The notes under the pieces: model-generated
The model's input: only the letters and a program-made list of their open reading frames with translations
Database searches by the model: none
What the model was told of the DNA's origin: nothing
From: Mucilaginibacter myungsuensis
Lineage (GTDB): Bacteria > Bacteroidota > Bacteroidia > Sphingobacteriales > Sphingobacteriaceae
DNA: 64,000 nucleotides
Assembly (NCBI RefSeq): GCF_015222005.1
Contig: NZ_JADFFL010000002.1
Span: 248,001 to 312,000, forward strand
Reading direction: 5' to 3'
Translations under genes and position numbers: made by a program
Part shown: positions 1 to 8,152 of the stretch, piece by piece
Numbering within the stretch: the first letter of the stretch is position 1
Layout of the letters: the number at the start of each line of letters is the position of its first letter

Positions 1-1838
1 AACGGACCATCCTTACTGCCTTGGCGACCATCTTCGTCGCCATCAGTGCGAACGCACAATCCCTTCGTATTAACCAAGGGCATAGCCATAACGATTACCA
101 CCAAAACATTCCCCTGCTGCAAAGCTATTACGCGGGTATGGGTTCTATCGAGGCTGATGTTTTTTTACAGGATGGCAAGCTATATGTAGCGCACGATAAA
201 AAAGAGATCGAGGTCGACAAAACTTTAGACCGCTGTTATCTGAAACCGCTGGCCGAGCTTTTTAAAAAGAATGGCAACCGCGCCTATGCAGATCCAAAAT
301 ACAGCTTACAGCTGATCGTAGATATTAAGGAGAACCACATAGGCGTGATCGCCGAGCTGATCAAAGAGTTGGCTCCGTATCCGGGCGTTTTTGATGGTAC
401 CGCTCGGGGGGGCATTAAGCTGGTTTTGAGCGGCGATATGCCTGTGCCGGCCAACTTCAACAATTTTCCGGCGTATATTTATTACGATGGTAGGCCATAC
501 ACTACCTATACTGCCGATCAGTTAAAGCGTGTGGCCATGATCAGCGATGCCCTACCTAATTACACCAAGTGGAATGGCAAGGGAACACCAACACCTACCG
601 ACCTGGTTAAGTTAAAGGACATTGTCATGGCGGCACATAAAAAAGGTAAACCGTTCCGCTTTTGGGCCACGCAGGATAGCCCCAATACCTGGATCGAGCT
701 GGAAAAGATCGGGGTGGACTGGATCAACACCGACCATCCGCAAGACCTTACAAACTTTTTAAAGAACCGTGCCAAACTTGAATACGTTAACCCTACACCT
801 TACGCGCTTTACACGCCAACATATAAAAGCGATGGCGCTAATAAAAAAGTCAAGAACGTTATTTTATTGATAGGTGATGGGATGGGTTTGGCGCAGATCC
901 AGGCCGGGCTGACCGCTAACCATGGGCAGTTGAATATTTATCAATGCCGCAATATCGGCTTTTCGCAAACACGCGCCGCCAATTCAGACAATACCGATTC
1001 GGCTGCCGGGGCTACAGCTATGGCAACGGGTCAAAAAACCAATAACCGCTATATCGGGATGGATCCGCAGGGTAGGCCTTTAACTAACCTGCCCGATATT
1101 TTGGCTAAGGATGGCATTAAAAGCGGTATCATCAGTGCAGGCAATATTACAGACGCTACCCCTGCTTGCTTTTACGCCCACGTTACCGAGCGCGATTCGA
1201 TGCAAATGATCGCCCGGGATCTGTTAAACAGCAAGATCGATCTACTGATCGGCTCCGGCGCGAAATACTTCCAAAACAATAAGGATAAAGCGCTGGTGCA
1301 AAAGCTGGCAGATAAACAATTCCGCTCGTTTACTTCTTTGGCCGATGCAGAAAGCGTGAAGACGGGCAAACAACTGATCTTGCTGCCGGATGCTGATACC
1401 CGCCGCATGTTGGATGGCCGTGGCGATATGCTTGGCCGCTCGCTAAAACACGGTATCGAAGTACTATCTAAAAACAAAAAGGGTTTCTTTGTGATGGCTG
1501 AGGGCGCGCAGATAGATCACGGCGGCCACGCTAACGATCTGCCATTTGTAATAACCGAACTGCACGATTTTGACAAGACCGTTGCCGAGGCCTTAAAATT
1601 TGCCGATCAGGATGGCGAGACTTTGGTGATCATCACTGCCGATCATGAGACCGGCGGATTGACCCTGTTAGATGCTTCAACAGAAAAGGGCAGCGTACTG
1701 ACATCGTTCAGCACCAACGATCACACCAGTATCAACGTACCGGTTTTTGCTTACGGCCCGCACTCGCAGGACTTTACGGGAACTTATCAAAACACCGAAA
1801 TCTTTAAAAAAATATTGGCTCTGATAACCGGAAAATAA
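1..1838 (+). CDS. Secreted GDPD/PI-PLC-like phosphodiesterase fused to alkaline phosphatase (5' partial)
   Basis: The reading frame is open to the window edge (first full codon at base 3), so the start lies outside; a TTG at 21 is in frame but sits inside a signal peptide ending near ANAQS. Numbering from that TTG, residues 18-250 form a PLC-like phosphodiesterase domain (HSHNDY at 21-26, E44/D46 and HD at 58-59). Residues 278-600 are a PhoA-family alkaline phosphatase: metal ligand in IGDGMG (D286), catalytic Ser in DSAAGATA (S327), DHGGH (499-503) and ADHETGG (540-546). Predicted periplasmic or secreted, removing phosphate first from diesters and then from monoesters. The domains are clear from motifs; joint action on one substrate is inference. 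Confidence 0.88.
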   Translation, partial: RTILTALATIFVAISANAQSLRINQGHSHNDYHQNIPLLQSYYAGMGSIEADVFLQDGKLYVAHDKKEIEVDKTLDRCYLKPLAELFKKNGNRAYADPKYSLQLIVDIKENHIGVIAELIKELAPYPGVFDGTARGGIKLVLSGDMPVPANFNNFPAYIYYDGRPYTTYTADQLKRVAMISDALPNYTKWNGKGTPTPTDLVKLKDIVMAAHKKGKPFRFWATQDSPNTWIELEKIGVDWINTDHPQDLTNFLKNRAKLEYVNPTPYALYTPTYKSDGANKKVKNVILLIGDGMGLAQIQAGLTANHGQLNIYQCRNIGFSQTRAANSDNTDSAAGATAMATGQKTNNRYIGMDPQGRPLTNLPDILAKDGIKSGIISAGNITDATPACFYAHVTERDSMQMIARDLLNSKIDLLIGSGAKYFQNNKDKALVQKLADKQFRSFTSLADAESVKTGKQLILLPDADTRRMLDGRGDMLGRSLKHGIEVLSKNKKGFFVMAEGAQIDHGGHANDLPFVITELHDFDKTVAEALKFADQDGETLVIITADHETGGLTLLDASTEKGSVLTSFSTNDHTSINVPVFAYGPHSQDFTGTYQNTEIFKKILALITGK

Positions 1839-1862
1839 CGACAGTAGATTTTTCTGCAAATT

Positions 1863-1893
1863 TTGCGTTTAACTTACATTAATTGTAGGTTTG
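1863..1893 (+). promoter_or_regulatory. Promoter with overlapping operator-like palindrome for the NrtR-type regulator
   Basis: TTG at 1863-1865 and TAGGTTTG at 1886-1893 lie 20 nt apart and match the Bacteroidota -33/-7 pattern. Between and over them is an inverted repeat, AACTTACA (1871-1878), 5-nt centre, TGTAGGTT (1884-1891), matching at 7 of 8 positions. A repressor bound there would block this promoter, so autoregulation is likely (inference). The -7 box ends 3 nt before the ATG at 1897, implying a leaderless mRNA. Confidence 0.55.
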
Positions 1894-1896
1894 GGT

Positions 1897-2583
1897 ATGG
1901 CTGCTATCCAAAATATCAAGGTCTCTGTTGATGCTGTAGTGTTTGGTTACACTTCTAAAGAGGGCCTGTCGGTATTGTTGATCAAACGCAAAATAGAACC
2001 GTTCAAAGATAGCTGGGCTTTGCCCGGCGGCCTGGTGCTGGATGACGAATCGCTGGAGGATGCCGTGCAGCGCGAACTGGAAGAGGAGACCAGCGTCAAC
2101 ATCAACTACCTGGAACAACTTTACAGCTTCGGAAAACCAGGCCGGGATCCGCGTAACCGAGTGGTCTCCGTCACCTACTACGGTCTGGTCAAGCCTGACG
2201 GCCTTACCCTCGAGGCCCAGACCGATGCTGCCGAAGCGGCTTGGTTCAATATGCGCAACTGCCCTAAATTAGCTTTCGACCATCAGGACATCATCGTTAA
2301 AGCTTTACAGCGCTTAAAAGGTAAGATCCGTTACGAACCGATAGGCTTTGAGCTGCTGGACGAAAAATTTCCTTTCTCCGAACTCGAAAAGCTATACGCA
2401 ACCGTATTAGAACGCCCTATCGATCGCCGCAATTTTAAAAAGAAGATCATGAAATTCGGCTTCATCATCGAGACCAACGAAAAGCAGCAATTGGAAAGCG
2501 CCGGTCGCCCGGGCAACTTGTTCTGCTTTGATCAGGCTAAGTATTTCGAATTAAAGAAGCAAGGAATAGCTTTCGAGATCTAA
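1897..2583 (+). CDS. NrtR-type transcriptional regulator (Nudix domain plus winged helix)
   Basis: Residues about 5-140 form a Nudix domain with a nearly complete Nudix box, beginning GLVLDDE and ending RELEEETSV; the usual Gly of EExGU is Ser, as often in the NrtR regulators, which bind ADP-ribose and have lost or reduced hydrolase activity. The C-terminal ~80 residues (LEKLYATVLERPIDRRNFKK) are the NrtR-type winged helix. Known NrtR proteins repress NAD synthesis or salvage genes and release DNA on ADP-ribose; related Bacteroidota proteins control sugar genes. The downstream PRPP-synthetase-like gene and kptA favour the NAD role here (inference). ATG 1897 is preferred over TTG 1891 because the promoter box overlaps the latter. 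Confidence 0.85.
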   Translation: MAAIQNIKVSVDAVVFGYTSKEGLSVLLIKRKIEPFKDSWALPGGLVLDDESLEDAVQRELEEETSVNINYLEQLYSFGKPGRDPRNRVVSVTYYGLVKPDGLTLEAQTDAAEAAWFNMRNCPKLAFDHQDIIVKALQRLKGKIRYEPIGFELLDEKFPFSELEKLYATVLERPIDRRNFKKKIMKFGFIIETNEKQQLESAGRPGNLFCFDQAKYFELKKQGIAFEI

Positions 2584-2653
2584 TTTTCATATCATCTCAA
2601 AACACTGTCATATAACGATCCCCTAAAGGATAGTAGACGACACCAAAACATAA

Positions 2654-2673
2654 AAATATTCATGATAATATTT
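2654..2673. promoter_or_regulatory. Palindrome upstream of the PRPP-synthetase-like gene
   Basis: AAATATT (2654-2660), 6-nt centre CATGAT, AATATTT (2667-2673) is a perfect 7-nt inverted repeat in the 235-nt gap after the regulator gene. It could be an operator. It does not resemble the palindrome at 1871-1891, so a shared regulator is not shown. Confidence 0.3.
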
Positions 2674-2722
2674 GCGTTGTAAAACACATTTTATAAAAGC
2701 GTATCATCTACACAAATATTAA

Positions 2723-2812
2723 ATTCCGGTAGATCAGGTTAAAAAGGTAACATTGCGTAGCGATATGATTGCCGATATACAAAAGGCAAAAGCCCTCATC
2801 AACAACAAATAA
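2723..2812 (+). pseudogene. Possible remnant of the 3' end of a deleted gene
   Basis: After an in-frame stop at 2720-2722 there are 29 codons ending at the TAA at 2810-2812, six bases before the next ATG. Their end, LRSDMIADIQKAKALINNK, looks like a genuine protein C-terminus (amphipathic, Lys/Ala-rich), and no good start codon precedes it apart from an internal ATG at 2765 that would give 15 residues. I do not recognise the family. It may be what is left of a gene once encoded with the downstream enzyme; chance is possible. Confidence 0.3.
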
Positions 2813-2818
2813 ACGAAC

Positions 2819-3730
2819 ATGAAAAAGCTGCTATTCCACATCTCTGATTATAAATACCTGGCCGATAAAGTATTGGCAAGCGGCTTGTTTGAAGAAGGGC
2901 AAGTAGAGACCGACATATTTACCGATGGAGAGCGTTACCAAAGGATATTATCAGACGTGGAGAACCGCAACGTGATCGTGATCGGGGGCACGGTGAATGA
3001 CGCAACTACGCTGGAACTGTACGATCTGGCATCGTCGCTGGTGAGTTATGGCGCTAATTCGTTGAGTTTGGTGGTGCCATATTTTGGCTATTCTACCATG
3101 GAACGGGCCGTGAAACCGGGCGAGATCGTGACGGCTAAGAACCGGGCAAGGTTATTCTCGGCTATCCCGCGCAGTAATCGTGGTAACAAGATCTATTTGT
3201 TCGATCTGCATACCGAGGGCTTGCCGCATTATTTTGAGCATGAACTTTACCCGGTGCACGTGTATTGCAAGGAGCTGGTGATAGCCGCTGCCCGCCAATA
3301 CGGTGGCGATGATCTGGTGATGGCAAGTACCGATGCCGGTCGGGCTAAATGGGTTGAGTCTTTAGCGAATGATATGGGTGTGAGCGCGGCCTTTATTTTA
3401 AAGCGCCGTTTAAAAGGCGACCATACCGAGGTAAGCGCCATCAACGCCGATGTGAAGGACAAGACGGTGATCATTTATGACGATATGATCCGCTCAGGCG
3501 GTAGCATTATTAACGCTGCGCGCACTTATAAAGAAGCAGGCGCGGCCAAGATCTATGTGATCACCACCCACGGCTTGTTCGTAAACAATGGTCTGCAAAA
3601 ACTAAGGGATTGCGACCTGATAGAGAAAGTGATCTGCACCGACAGCCACAAGAACGTGAACGAGATCAATGATCCGTTCTTAGAAGTAAAAAGCATAGCC
3701 GACCTGATCGGTCATGAGCTGTGCAAGTAA
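2819..3730 (+). CDS. Divergent ribose-phosphate pyrophosphokinase (PRPP synthetase-like)
   Basis: A 303-residue protein, close to the usual Prs length, with the two-lobed phosphoribosyltransferase fold: PYFGY at 87-91, FDLHTEGLPHYFE at 128-140 and a good PRPP-binding loop, IYDDMIRSGGS, at 219-229. The ATP-site loop that reads RQDRR in canonical Prs reads STMERAVKPGE (92-102), so the pyrophosphate donor site or the acceptor may differ. Canonical Prs makes PRPP from ribose 5-phosphate and ATP. The divergence, and its place between an NrtR-type regulator and kptA, suggest a role in NAD or ADP-ribose salvage rather than bulk PRPP supply (inference). kptA follows after 12 nt, probably one operon. 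Confidence 0.8.
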   Translation: MKKLLFHISDYKYLADKVLASGLFEEGQVETDIFTDGERYQRILSDVENRNVIVIGGTVNDATTLELYDLASSLVSYGANSLSLVVPYFGYSTMERAVKPGEIVTAKNRARLFSAIPRSNRGNKIYLFDLHTEGLPHYFEHELYPVHVYCKELVIAAARQYGGDDLVMASTDAGRAKWVESLANDMGVSAAFILKRRLKGDHTEVSAINADVKDKTVIIYDDMIRSGGSIINAARTYKEAGAAKIYVITTHGLFVNNGLQKLRDCDLIEKVICTDSHKNVNEINDPFLEVKSIADLIGHELCK

Positions 3731-3742
3731 TGAAACATTACA

Positions 3743-4306
3743 ATGATAACCGAAAAACAAAACAAGGGCATCAGCAAATTTATGAGCTATGTCCTTCGCC
3801 ATAGGCCTGAAGTGATCGGGCTGCAACTGGATGAAAATGGCTGGGCCGACGTGGCCGAGCTGATCACCAAAGCCAATGCCAACGCGACCGAATGGAGCAC
3901 GCCGATAACCATCGATATTGTAAAACATATTGTGGATACCAATGATAAAAAGCGTTTCGCTTTTAACGAGGATGGAACTAAGATCCGTGCGAGTCAGGGT
4001 CATTCCGTAGAGGTAGACCTGGCTTACGAGTCACAGACCCCGCCCGAAGTACTTTATCACGGAACGGCAACAAAGTTCTTAGATGCCATATTGATCGGGC
4101 GCCTCACCAAACAAAGCCGCCAACATGTACACATGAGCGAAAACATTGAGACCATGCTGGAAGTAGCCAAACGCCATGGCAAACCGGTGCTGTTGAAGAT
4201 ACACGCTGCCGAAATGGCGGCGGCGGGCTATCAGTTCTACCTGTCGGCCAATAATGTTTGGCTGACAGATAGTGTGCCTGCTGGGTTCCTCACAGTTGCC
4301 AGATAA
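3743..4306 (+). CDS. kptA: RNA 2'-phosphotransferase, Tpt1/KptA family
   Basis: The 187-residue sequence has the family hallmarks: KFMSYVLRHRPEVIGLQLD and NGW at 12-36, then LYHGT (107-111), the ADP-ribosyltransferase-fold half, and HVHMSEN. The family removes an internal RNA 2'-phosphate using NAD+, giving nicotinamide and ADP-ribose 1'',2''-cyclic phosphate. In bacteria its natural RNA substrate is usually unknown because no intron-splicing ligase of the yeast type is present. It sits 12 nt after the PRPP-synthetase-like gene and about 1.2 kb after an ADP-ribose-sensing type of regulator, so its product chemistry fits the neighbours. Confidence 0.93.
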   Translation: MITEKQNKGISKFMSYVLRHRPEVIGLQLDENGWADVAELITKANANATEWSTPITIDIVKHIVDTNDKKRFAFNEDGTKIRASQGHSVEVDLAYESQTPPEVLYHGTATKFLDAILIGRLTKQSRQHVHMSENIETMLEVAKRHGKPVLLKIHAAEMAAAGYQFYLSANNVWLTDSVPAGFLTVAR

Positions 4307-4337
4307 CATATCCGAACTTAAACCTTATCAAAACAAC

Positions 4338-4364
4338 AAAAGCCGCCCATCGCAGGCGGCTTTT
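4338..4364. terminator. Bidirectional terminator between kptA and the convergent lipoprotein gene
   Basis: AAAAGCCGCC (4338-4347), loop CATCGCA, GGCGGCTTTT (4355-4364), followed by T. The A-run on one side and T-run on the other let it stop transcription from both directions. Confidence 0.85.
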
Positions 4365-4392
4365 TGGTCACTAAAGAAAAAACGAGAAATTT

Positions 4393-5919
4393 TTAGAATG
4401 TCTTCGGGGTATAAACCTTTACCAGGCCGTCGTTCTCGCTGCTTACAATTAACAAGCTCTTTTTAGTTGGGCTGTCTTTAGCAGGGATCAGCAATACACC
4501 TTCAGGCGCGTCGCCGCATTTAAACATTTGCAGGAAAGTTGGGCGGGCAGGGTTGGTCACATCGTAAACGGCAACCGCATCGGCGCGCTCCATGCCAATT
4601 ACGGCAATATCTTTATTACCTACTTTGCCTATGGTAATGCCTTCCGGCTCTACCGACTTGTCGTCGCTGCGGGTATCATCATACACACCGGGGCCGGTAG
4701 CCAATGCTTTAATGTCCAAGTCGTTTTGGCTATCGAAGATCCGTTTACCTGTCAAGCCATTCCAAATACTGAAAGAGCGTGCGCCTAAAGAATACAAGGC
4801 ATCGTAATCGCCGTCGCCATCGGTGTCACCTAAAGTAGTGGTCACGTTCAAACGACCGATCTGTGCATCCGCTTTTAAAGCAGTACCGGTAGGGAAAGCG
4901 GTTGCGTCTAACCTCAGGTCCTTGACACGGGCAACCTCGGCAAAAGCGCTGTATTCGCGGGCGTCGCCCTCATTCGCGGTAAACATGTATGGTACGCCAC
5001 CTTTTTCTAACAAGGCAATAGCATCCGGCATGTAAATGCCTTTTACCGGCCATTTAGCTAACAAGCCAACCGCGTTATCACGGTCGCTTGGATCTATCTC
5101 ATTACCGGCAACGTTGTAATCTTTAAAGCCCAGCGGGAAGATATTGGTGATGGTTTTGCTGGCGATATCGATCTTAGCGATACCGTTGTTCTCTTGCAAA
5201 GTCACCCAGGCAGTTTTAGAATCGGCAGAGATCGTCACATATTCCGGTTCAATATCTTTTACAAAGTCGTTACCGATACCAAAGATGCGGAAACCGCCTG
5301 CTATTAAGGCCGCCCTTTGACCAACCATCGACGAAAAATCTATCGTAGTAACGGCATAATTTTGATCAACAGTGATGATAGATACAGTACCGGCAGGGTC
5401 ATTGGCATAAGTATCATTTGGCTCGCCTTCGTTAGCGGTCATAATGTATTTACCGTCCGGTGAGTAAGTGATCATATCGGGCAGTGCGCCAACTGTGATC
5501 ACTTTAACTTCTTTCAGGTCGTTAGTGTTAAATACGGCAACTTTACCATCAGCCTGTTTGTTGGTCGATTCGATAGCTGCTGCCAGCTTACCGTTACTTA
5601 CCGCAACGCTATTTACCGCGCCACCGTAAGGGGCCATGCTGATCGAGTTGATCACGGTCATTTTGGTCGGGTCGGCAAAATCGATCACGTCAATCTTGTT
5701 CACCGTGCTGTTGTTCACCACAAAAAGGCGTTTTGTAGCCGGGTCAAAAGCGGTGATCTCGGCAGCGCCAACGTCACCGATATCGATAGAGCCTATTTCG
5801 GCAAAAGTTGATGGGTCTTCGTTAACGAAAGTGGGGTCGATAAAAGGAACTTCGGTCGTGTTCTTTTTACAGCCGAAAAAGGCCGCGCTTAATGCAATAG
5901 CGAGTAGAGTTTTTTTCAT
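4393..5919 (-). CDS. Choice-of-anchor I family lipoprotein (beta-propeller)
   Basis: A 508-residue protein beginning with a lipoprotein signal (AIALSAAFFGCKK, lipid-accepting Cys17). The rest is built of repeated propeller-like blades such as SPDGKYIMTANEGEPNDTY and KRLFVVNNSTVNKIDV, and it has GITIGKVGNKDIAVIGMERADAV near the end; these are the features of the choice-of-anchor I domain, sometimes annotated as alkaline-phosphatase-like. It is probably tethered to the outer membrane. The substrate is unknown. It stands alone, converging on kptA across a shared terminator. Confidence 0.85.
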   Translation of the reverse strand: MKKTLLAIALSAAFFGCKKNTTEVPFIDPTFVNEDPSTFAEIGSIDIGDVGAAEITAFDPATKRLFVVNNSTVNKIDVIDFADPTKMTVINSISMAPYGGAVNSVAVSNGKLAAAIESTNKQADGKVAVFNTNDLKEVKVITVGALPDMITYSPDGKYIMTANEGEPNDTYANDPAGTVSIITVDQNYAVTTIDFSSMVGQRAALIAGGFRIFGIGNDFVKDIEPEYVTISADSKTAWVTLQENNGIAKIDIASKTITNIFPLGFKDYNVAGNEIDPSDRDNAVGLLAKWPVKGIYMPDAIALLEKGGVPYMFTANEGDAREYSAFAEVARVKDLRLDATAFPTGTALKADAQIGRLNVTTTLGDTDGDGDYDALYSLGARSFSIWNGLTGKRIFDSQNDLDIKALATGPGVYDDTRSDDKSVEPEGITIGKVGNKDIAVIGMERADAVAVYDVTNPARPTFLQMFKCGDAPEGVLLIPAKDSPTKKSLLIVSSENDGLVKVYTPKTF

Positions 5920-6002
5920 AGTACGTTAGATCAGTTTTGATCAGGCAAAACTATCGGCGCACTATTAAGTAATGAGGCTTGTTGCTTTAAGATTAGTTTA
6001 AG

Positions 6003-6038
6003 GCGCTGTTAATAATATTATATTATTGTTAACAGCGC
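6003..6038. terminator. Hairpin after the yitT gene
   Basis: GCGCTGTTAA (6003-6012) pairs with TTAACAGCGC (6029-6038), and the AT-rich centre can extend the stem. It lies 13 nt past the yitT stop. It lacks a clean U-tract on the minus strand, so it may act as a 3'-end stabiliser rather than a strong terminator. Confidence 0.5.
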
Positions 6039-6051
6039 AGGTAAATTGGCG

Positions 6052-6921
6052 TTAATGCCTTGCACGGGCCTTCAACACGCCACCAGCAGCCTCTTTGATC
6101 ACACTGGTGAACATGAAAGCTTTAGGGTCTATCTTACGTACGATGTTGTTTATCCGGCGTAACTCCAAACGGGTGGCAACAGTGAATACAATATCTACCG
6201 GCTGGCTGATATCAAAACTTTCTTTCAGGAAACCGCGTTCGCCTTTATATACGGTGATACCACGTCCGAGATCCATCACCAAAGCCTCTTTGATCTGCTC
6301 GCTTTGGCCGGAGATGATGGTAACGCCAGTGTATTCTTCCAAACCTTCTATCACAAAGGTGATGGTGCGGGATGCCGCGTAATATGTTAAGATAGAATAT
6401 AGCGCGGTAGGCAAACCTAGCTCGATAGCTGCGATCAGGAAGATGATGATATTGATACCCAGGATGATCTCGCTCACGGTAAAGCTAATGCGTTTACCAG
6501 TGTATAACGCCAATACCTCGATACCGTCCAACGCGCAACCGCCGCGAATGGCCAGACCGACACCGATACCCATAAACACACCGCCAAAAATGGAGACCAA
6601 TAATTTGTCGTCAGTCACTTGCGGATACTCTATAAAAAGCAAACACAAGCCAAGTCCGATAACCGCCGCACTGGTTTTAATAGCAAAGGTGCGCCCTACT
6701 TGAAAAGCCCCCATAATAATGAAAGGCACATTGCACAGGATGATCACATAAGCGATGTTGAAATGATAAAGCTCGTGCAGTAACAGGGATATCCCGGTAA
6801 CACCGCCGTCAAAAAATTTATTGGGGACCAGAAAACCTTTGAGCGCGAAACCGCAAAAAAGGATGCCTAAAACGGTATATAAAGTATCGGTGAGCCAGCG
6901 TGGTAGAGCGATGCCATTCAT
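6052..6921 (-). CDS. YitT family membrane protein with C-terminal DUF2179
   Basis: 289 residues. About five to six transmembrane segments occupy residues 10-190 (for example LYTVLGILFCGFALKGFLV, SEIILGINIIIFLIAAIEL). GGVTGISLLL and GGCALDGIEVLALY are typical of the YitT repeat. The cytoplasmic tail from about 200 (GVTIISGQSEQIKEAL, GRGITVYKGERGF) is DUF2179, a PII-like ligand-binding fold. Function of the family is not established; some members are linked to transport of an unknown solute. Its start lies 9 nt after the HD hydrolase stop, so the two are probably cotranscribed. Confidence 0.92.
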   Translation of the reverse strand: MNGIALPRWLTDTLYTVLGILFCGFALKGFLVPNKFFDGGVTGISLLLHELYHFNIAYVIILCNVPFIIMGAFQVGRTFAIKTSAAVIGLGLCLLFIEYPQVTDDKLLVSIFGGVFMGIGVGLAIRGGCALDGIEVLALYTGKRISFTVSEIILGINIIIFLIAAIELGLPTALYSILTYYAASRTITFVIEGLEEYTGVTIISGQSEQIKEALVMDLGRGITVYKGERGFLKESFDISQPVDIVFTVATRLELRRINNIVRKIDPKAFMFTSVIKEAAGGVLKARARH

Positions 6922-6930
6922 GCCGCTAAT

Positions 6931-7512
6931 TTATTTATTTAATTTATCCTTTACCTGCTGTAAGTGCGCTTCTTTTTTTTGATGGCGCGAATTTATGGCC
7001 GATGCGGTAAAATAATGATGATTTTCGAGGAAGCGGACCTGTAAGGCATTCCACTCATCATCGGTATTGATGAAGCCGAAGACCGACAATTCGTTGAACA
7101 ATTTATCGCCGATGGTAAAAAAATCATCGCGACCCAAGTAGTCCAGATCGGCATCGGCCAATATCTCCTCCAAATGGTTTTTGGGCGATTGCGGGATCTT
7201 GGTGGCCATGATCATGCCGCTTATCTTTTCGATGTCCGCCTCGGTGTAACCGTAAGCCGGTAAAGTTTCCTGAGCTATGCGGCAAGATTCTTCTTCGTGA
7301 TCTTTAGCACCTTTTAAAAAGCCAGCATCGTGATACCAGGCGGCGGTTAACAGCAATTTCATATCGTGTTGGCCAACACCTTCCTGCGCACCTATCTGTT
7401 CGGCCGCGTTGTACACGTCCTGAATATGTTCTACACTGTGATAGGACAGGTGGCGCGGCAATTCCTTGCTTAGTTTGGTCATGATGTATTTGCCGGCCTT
7501 TTTAAACTGCAT
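6931..7512 (-). CDS. HD-domain metal-dependent phosphohydrolase
   Basis: A 193-residue single-domain protein with the HD signature: YHSVEH (24-29) supplies the first His, AAWYHDAGF (57-65) the HD pair, and ILADADLDYLG the distal Asp. Members hydrolyse phosphate esters of nucleotides or act on cyclic or poly-phosphorylated nucleotides; the substrate cannot be told from sequence. An internal Met at residue 11 is an alternative start. First gene of a two-gene unit with yitT. Confidence 0.85.
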   Translation of the reverse strand: MQFKKAGKYIMTKLSKELPRHLSYHSVEHIQDVYNAAEQIGAQEGVGQHDMKLLLTAAWYHDAGFLKGAKDHEEESCRIAQETLPAYGYTEADIEKISGMIMATKIPQSPKNHLEEILADADLDYLGRDDFFTIGDKLFNELSVFGFINTDDEWNALQVRFLENHHYFTASAINSRHQKKEAHLQQVKDKLNK

Positions 7513-7761
7513 ATCGGGTATCTTTCAGGATATAACGCACTAAGGTAGGGCAAAAGTTTTTATTTTAACAAATGCGTAAGGCATCATTTAACCAGCCGAA
7601 CTTCCTCTCCTCGTCGATCCATTTCCCCTATTCATCGCATTTTTTAACGACTTCTGCCATAGACGGTCCACCTTACATAACATTTTAATTTTTCTCCCGT
7701 TATGACATCGGTCTGACTTTTTTACCAGATTTGTCAGGATATTCTCATTTAGTAAATTAAA

Positions 7762-7793
7762 TTGACCATTTTCGTCAACTCGGTTTACCTTTG
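7762..7793 (+). promoter_or_regulatory. Promoter for the 100-residue protein and DUF5686 gene
   Basis: TTG at 7762-7764, 21 nt, TACCTTTG at 7786-7793, matching the Bacteroidota -33/-7 consensus. Transcription would start near 7800, 17 nt before the ATG at 7817. Confidence 0.65.
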
Positions 7794-7816
7794 TATCGAA
7801 ATATATCACAAGGGTT

Positions 7817-8119
7817 ATGGCAAGTGCAGCATTCAACATCACAAACAGAACACAACAGAACGCTACTGTAAGGACAATTAGTGGCTTATCAAAAGGCATT
7901 AGCACCAACGTACTGCCAATGATCAGCCAGATGTTCAAGGATACGCTATTGTTCTCGGGACCGGAGATGGAAATGATGGCTCTATTCCTGACCGATCACG
8001 TCAGGACCGCCACTACTGCCGTAAAAGCAGCAGCGCTATTGGCCGCCGATCAATTTAAACCCAAGCCTGCACCATGCAGCGATGGTAATACGTTCGGCCA
8101 TATGCAACCCTGTATTTAA
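7817..8119 (+). CDS. Small hypothetical protein (100 residues)
   Basis: Not recognised. It is preceded by a good promoter and followed after 33 nt by the DUF5686 gene on the same strand, which supports it as a real gene and argues against the antisense frame here. No signal peptide or transmembrane segment is visible. It has a predicted helical middle rich in Ala and Met (EMEMMALFLTDHVRTATTAV) and a short Pro/Cys-containing tail with two Cys (PAPCSDGNTFGHMQPC). Confidence 0.6.
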   Translation: MASAAFNITNRTQQNATVRTISGLSKGISTNVLPMISQMFKDTLLFSGPEMEMMALFLTDHVRTATTAVKAAALLAADQFKPKPAPCSDGNTFGHMQPCI

Positions 8120-8152
8120 ACATCAACCACACTCACACTCCGAAAGATCATC

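Noticed and set aside
7588..7938. 116-codon frame on the minus strand with hydrophobic N-terminus
   Set aside because: It overlaps the promoter and start of the well-supported plus-strand gene at 7817 and has no family resemblance; chance antisense frame.
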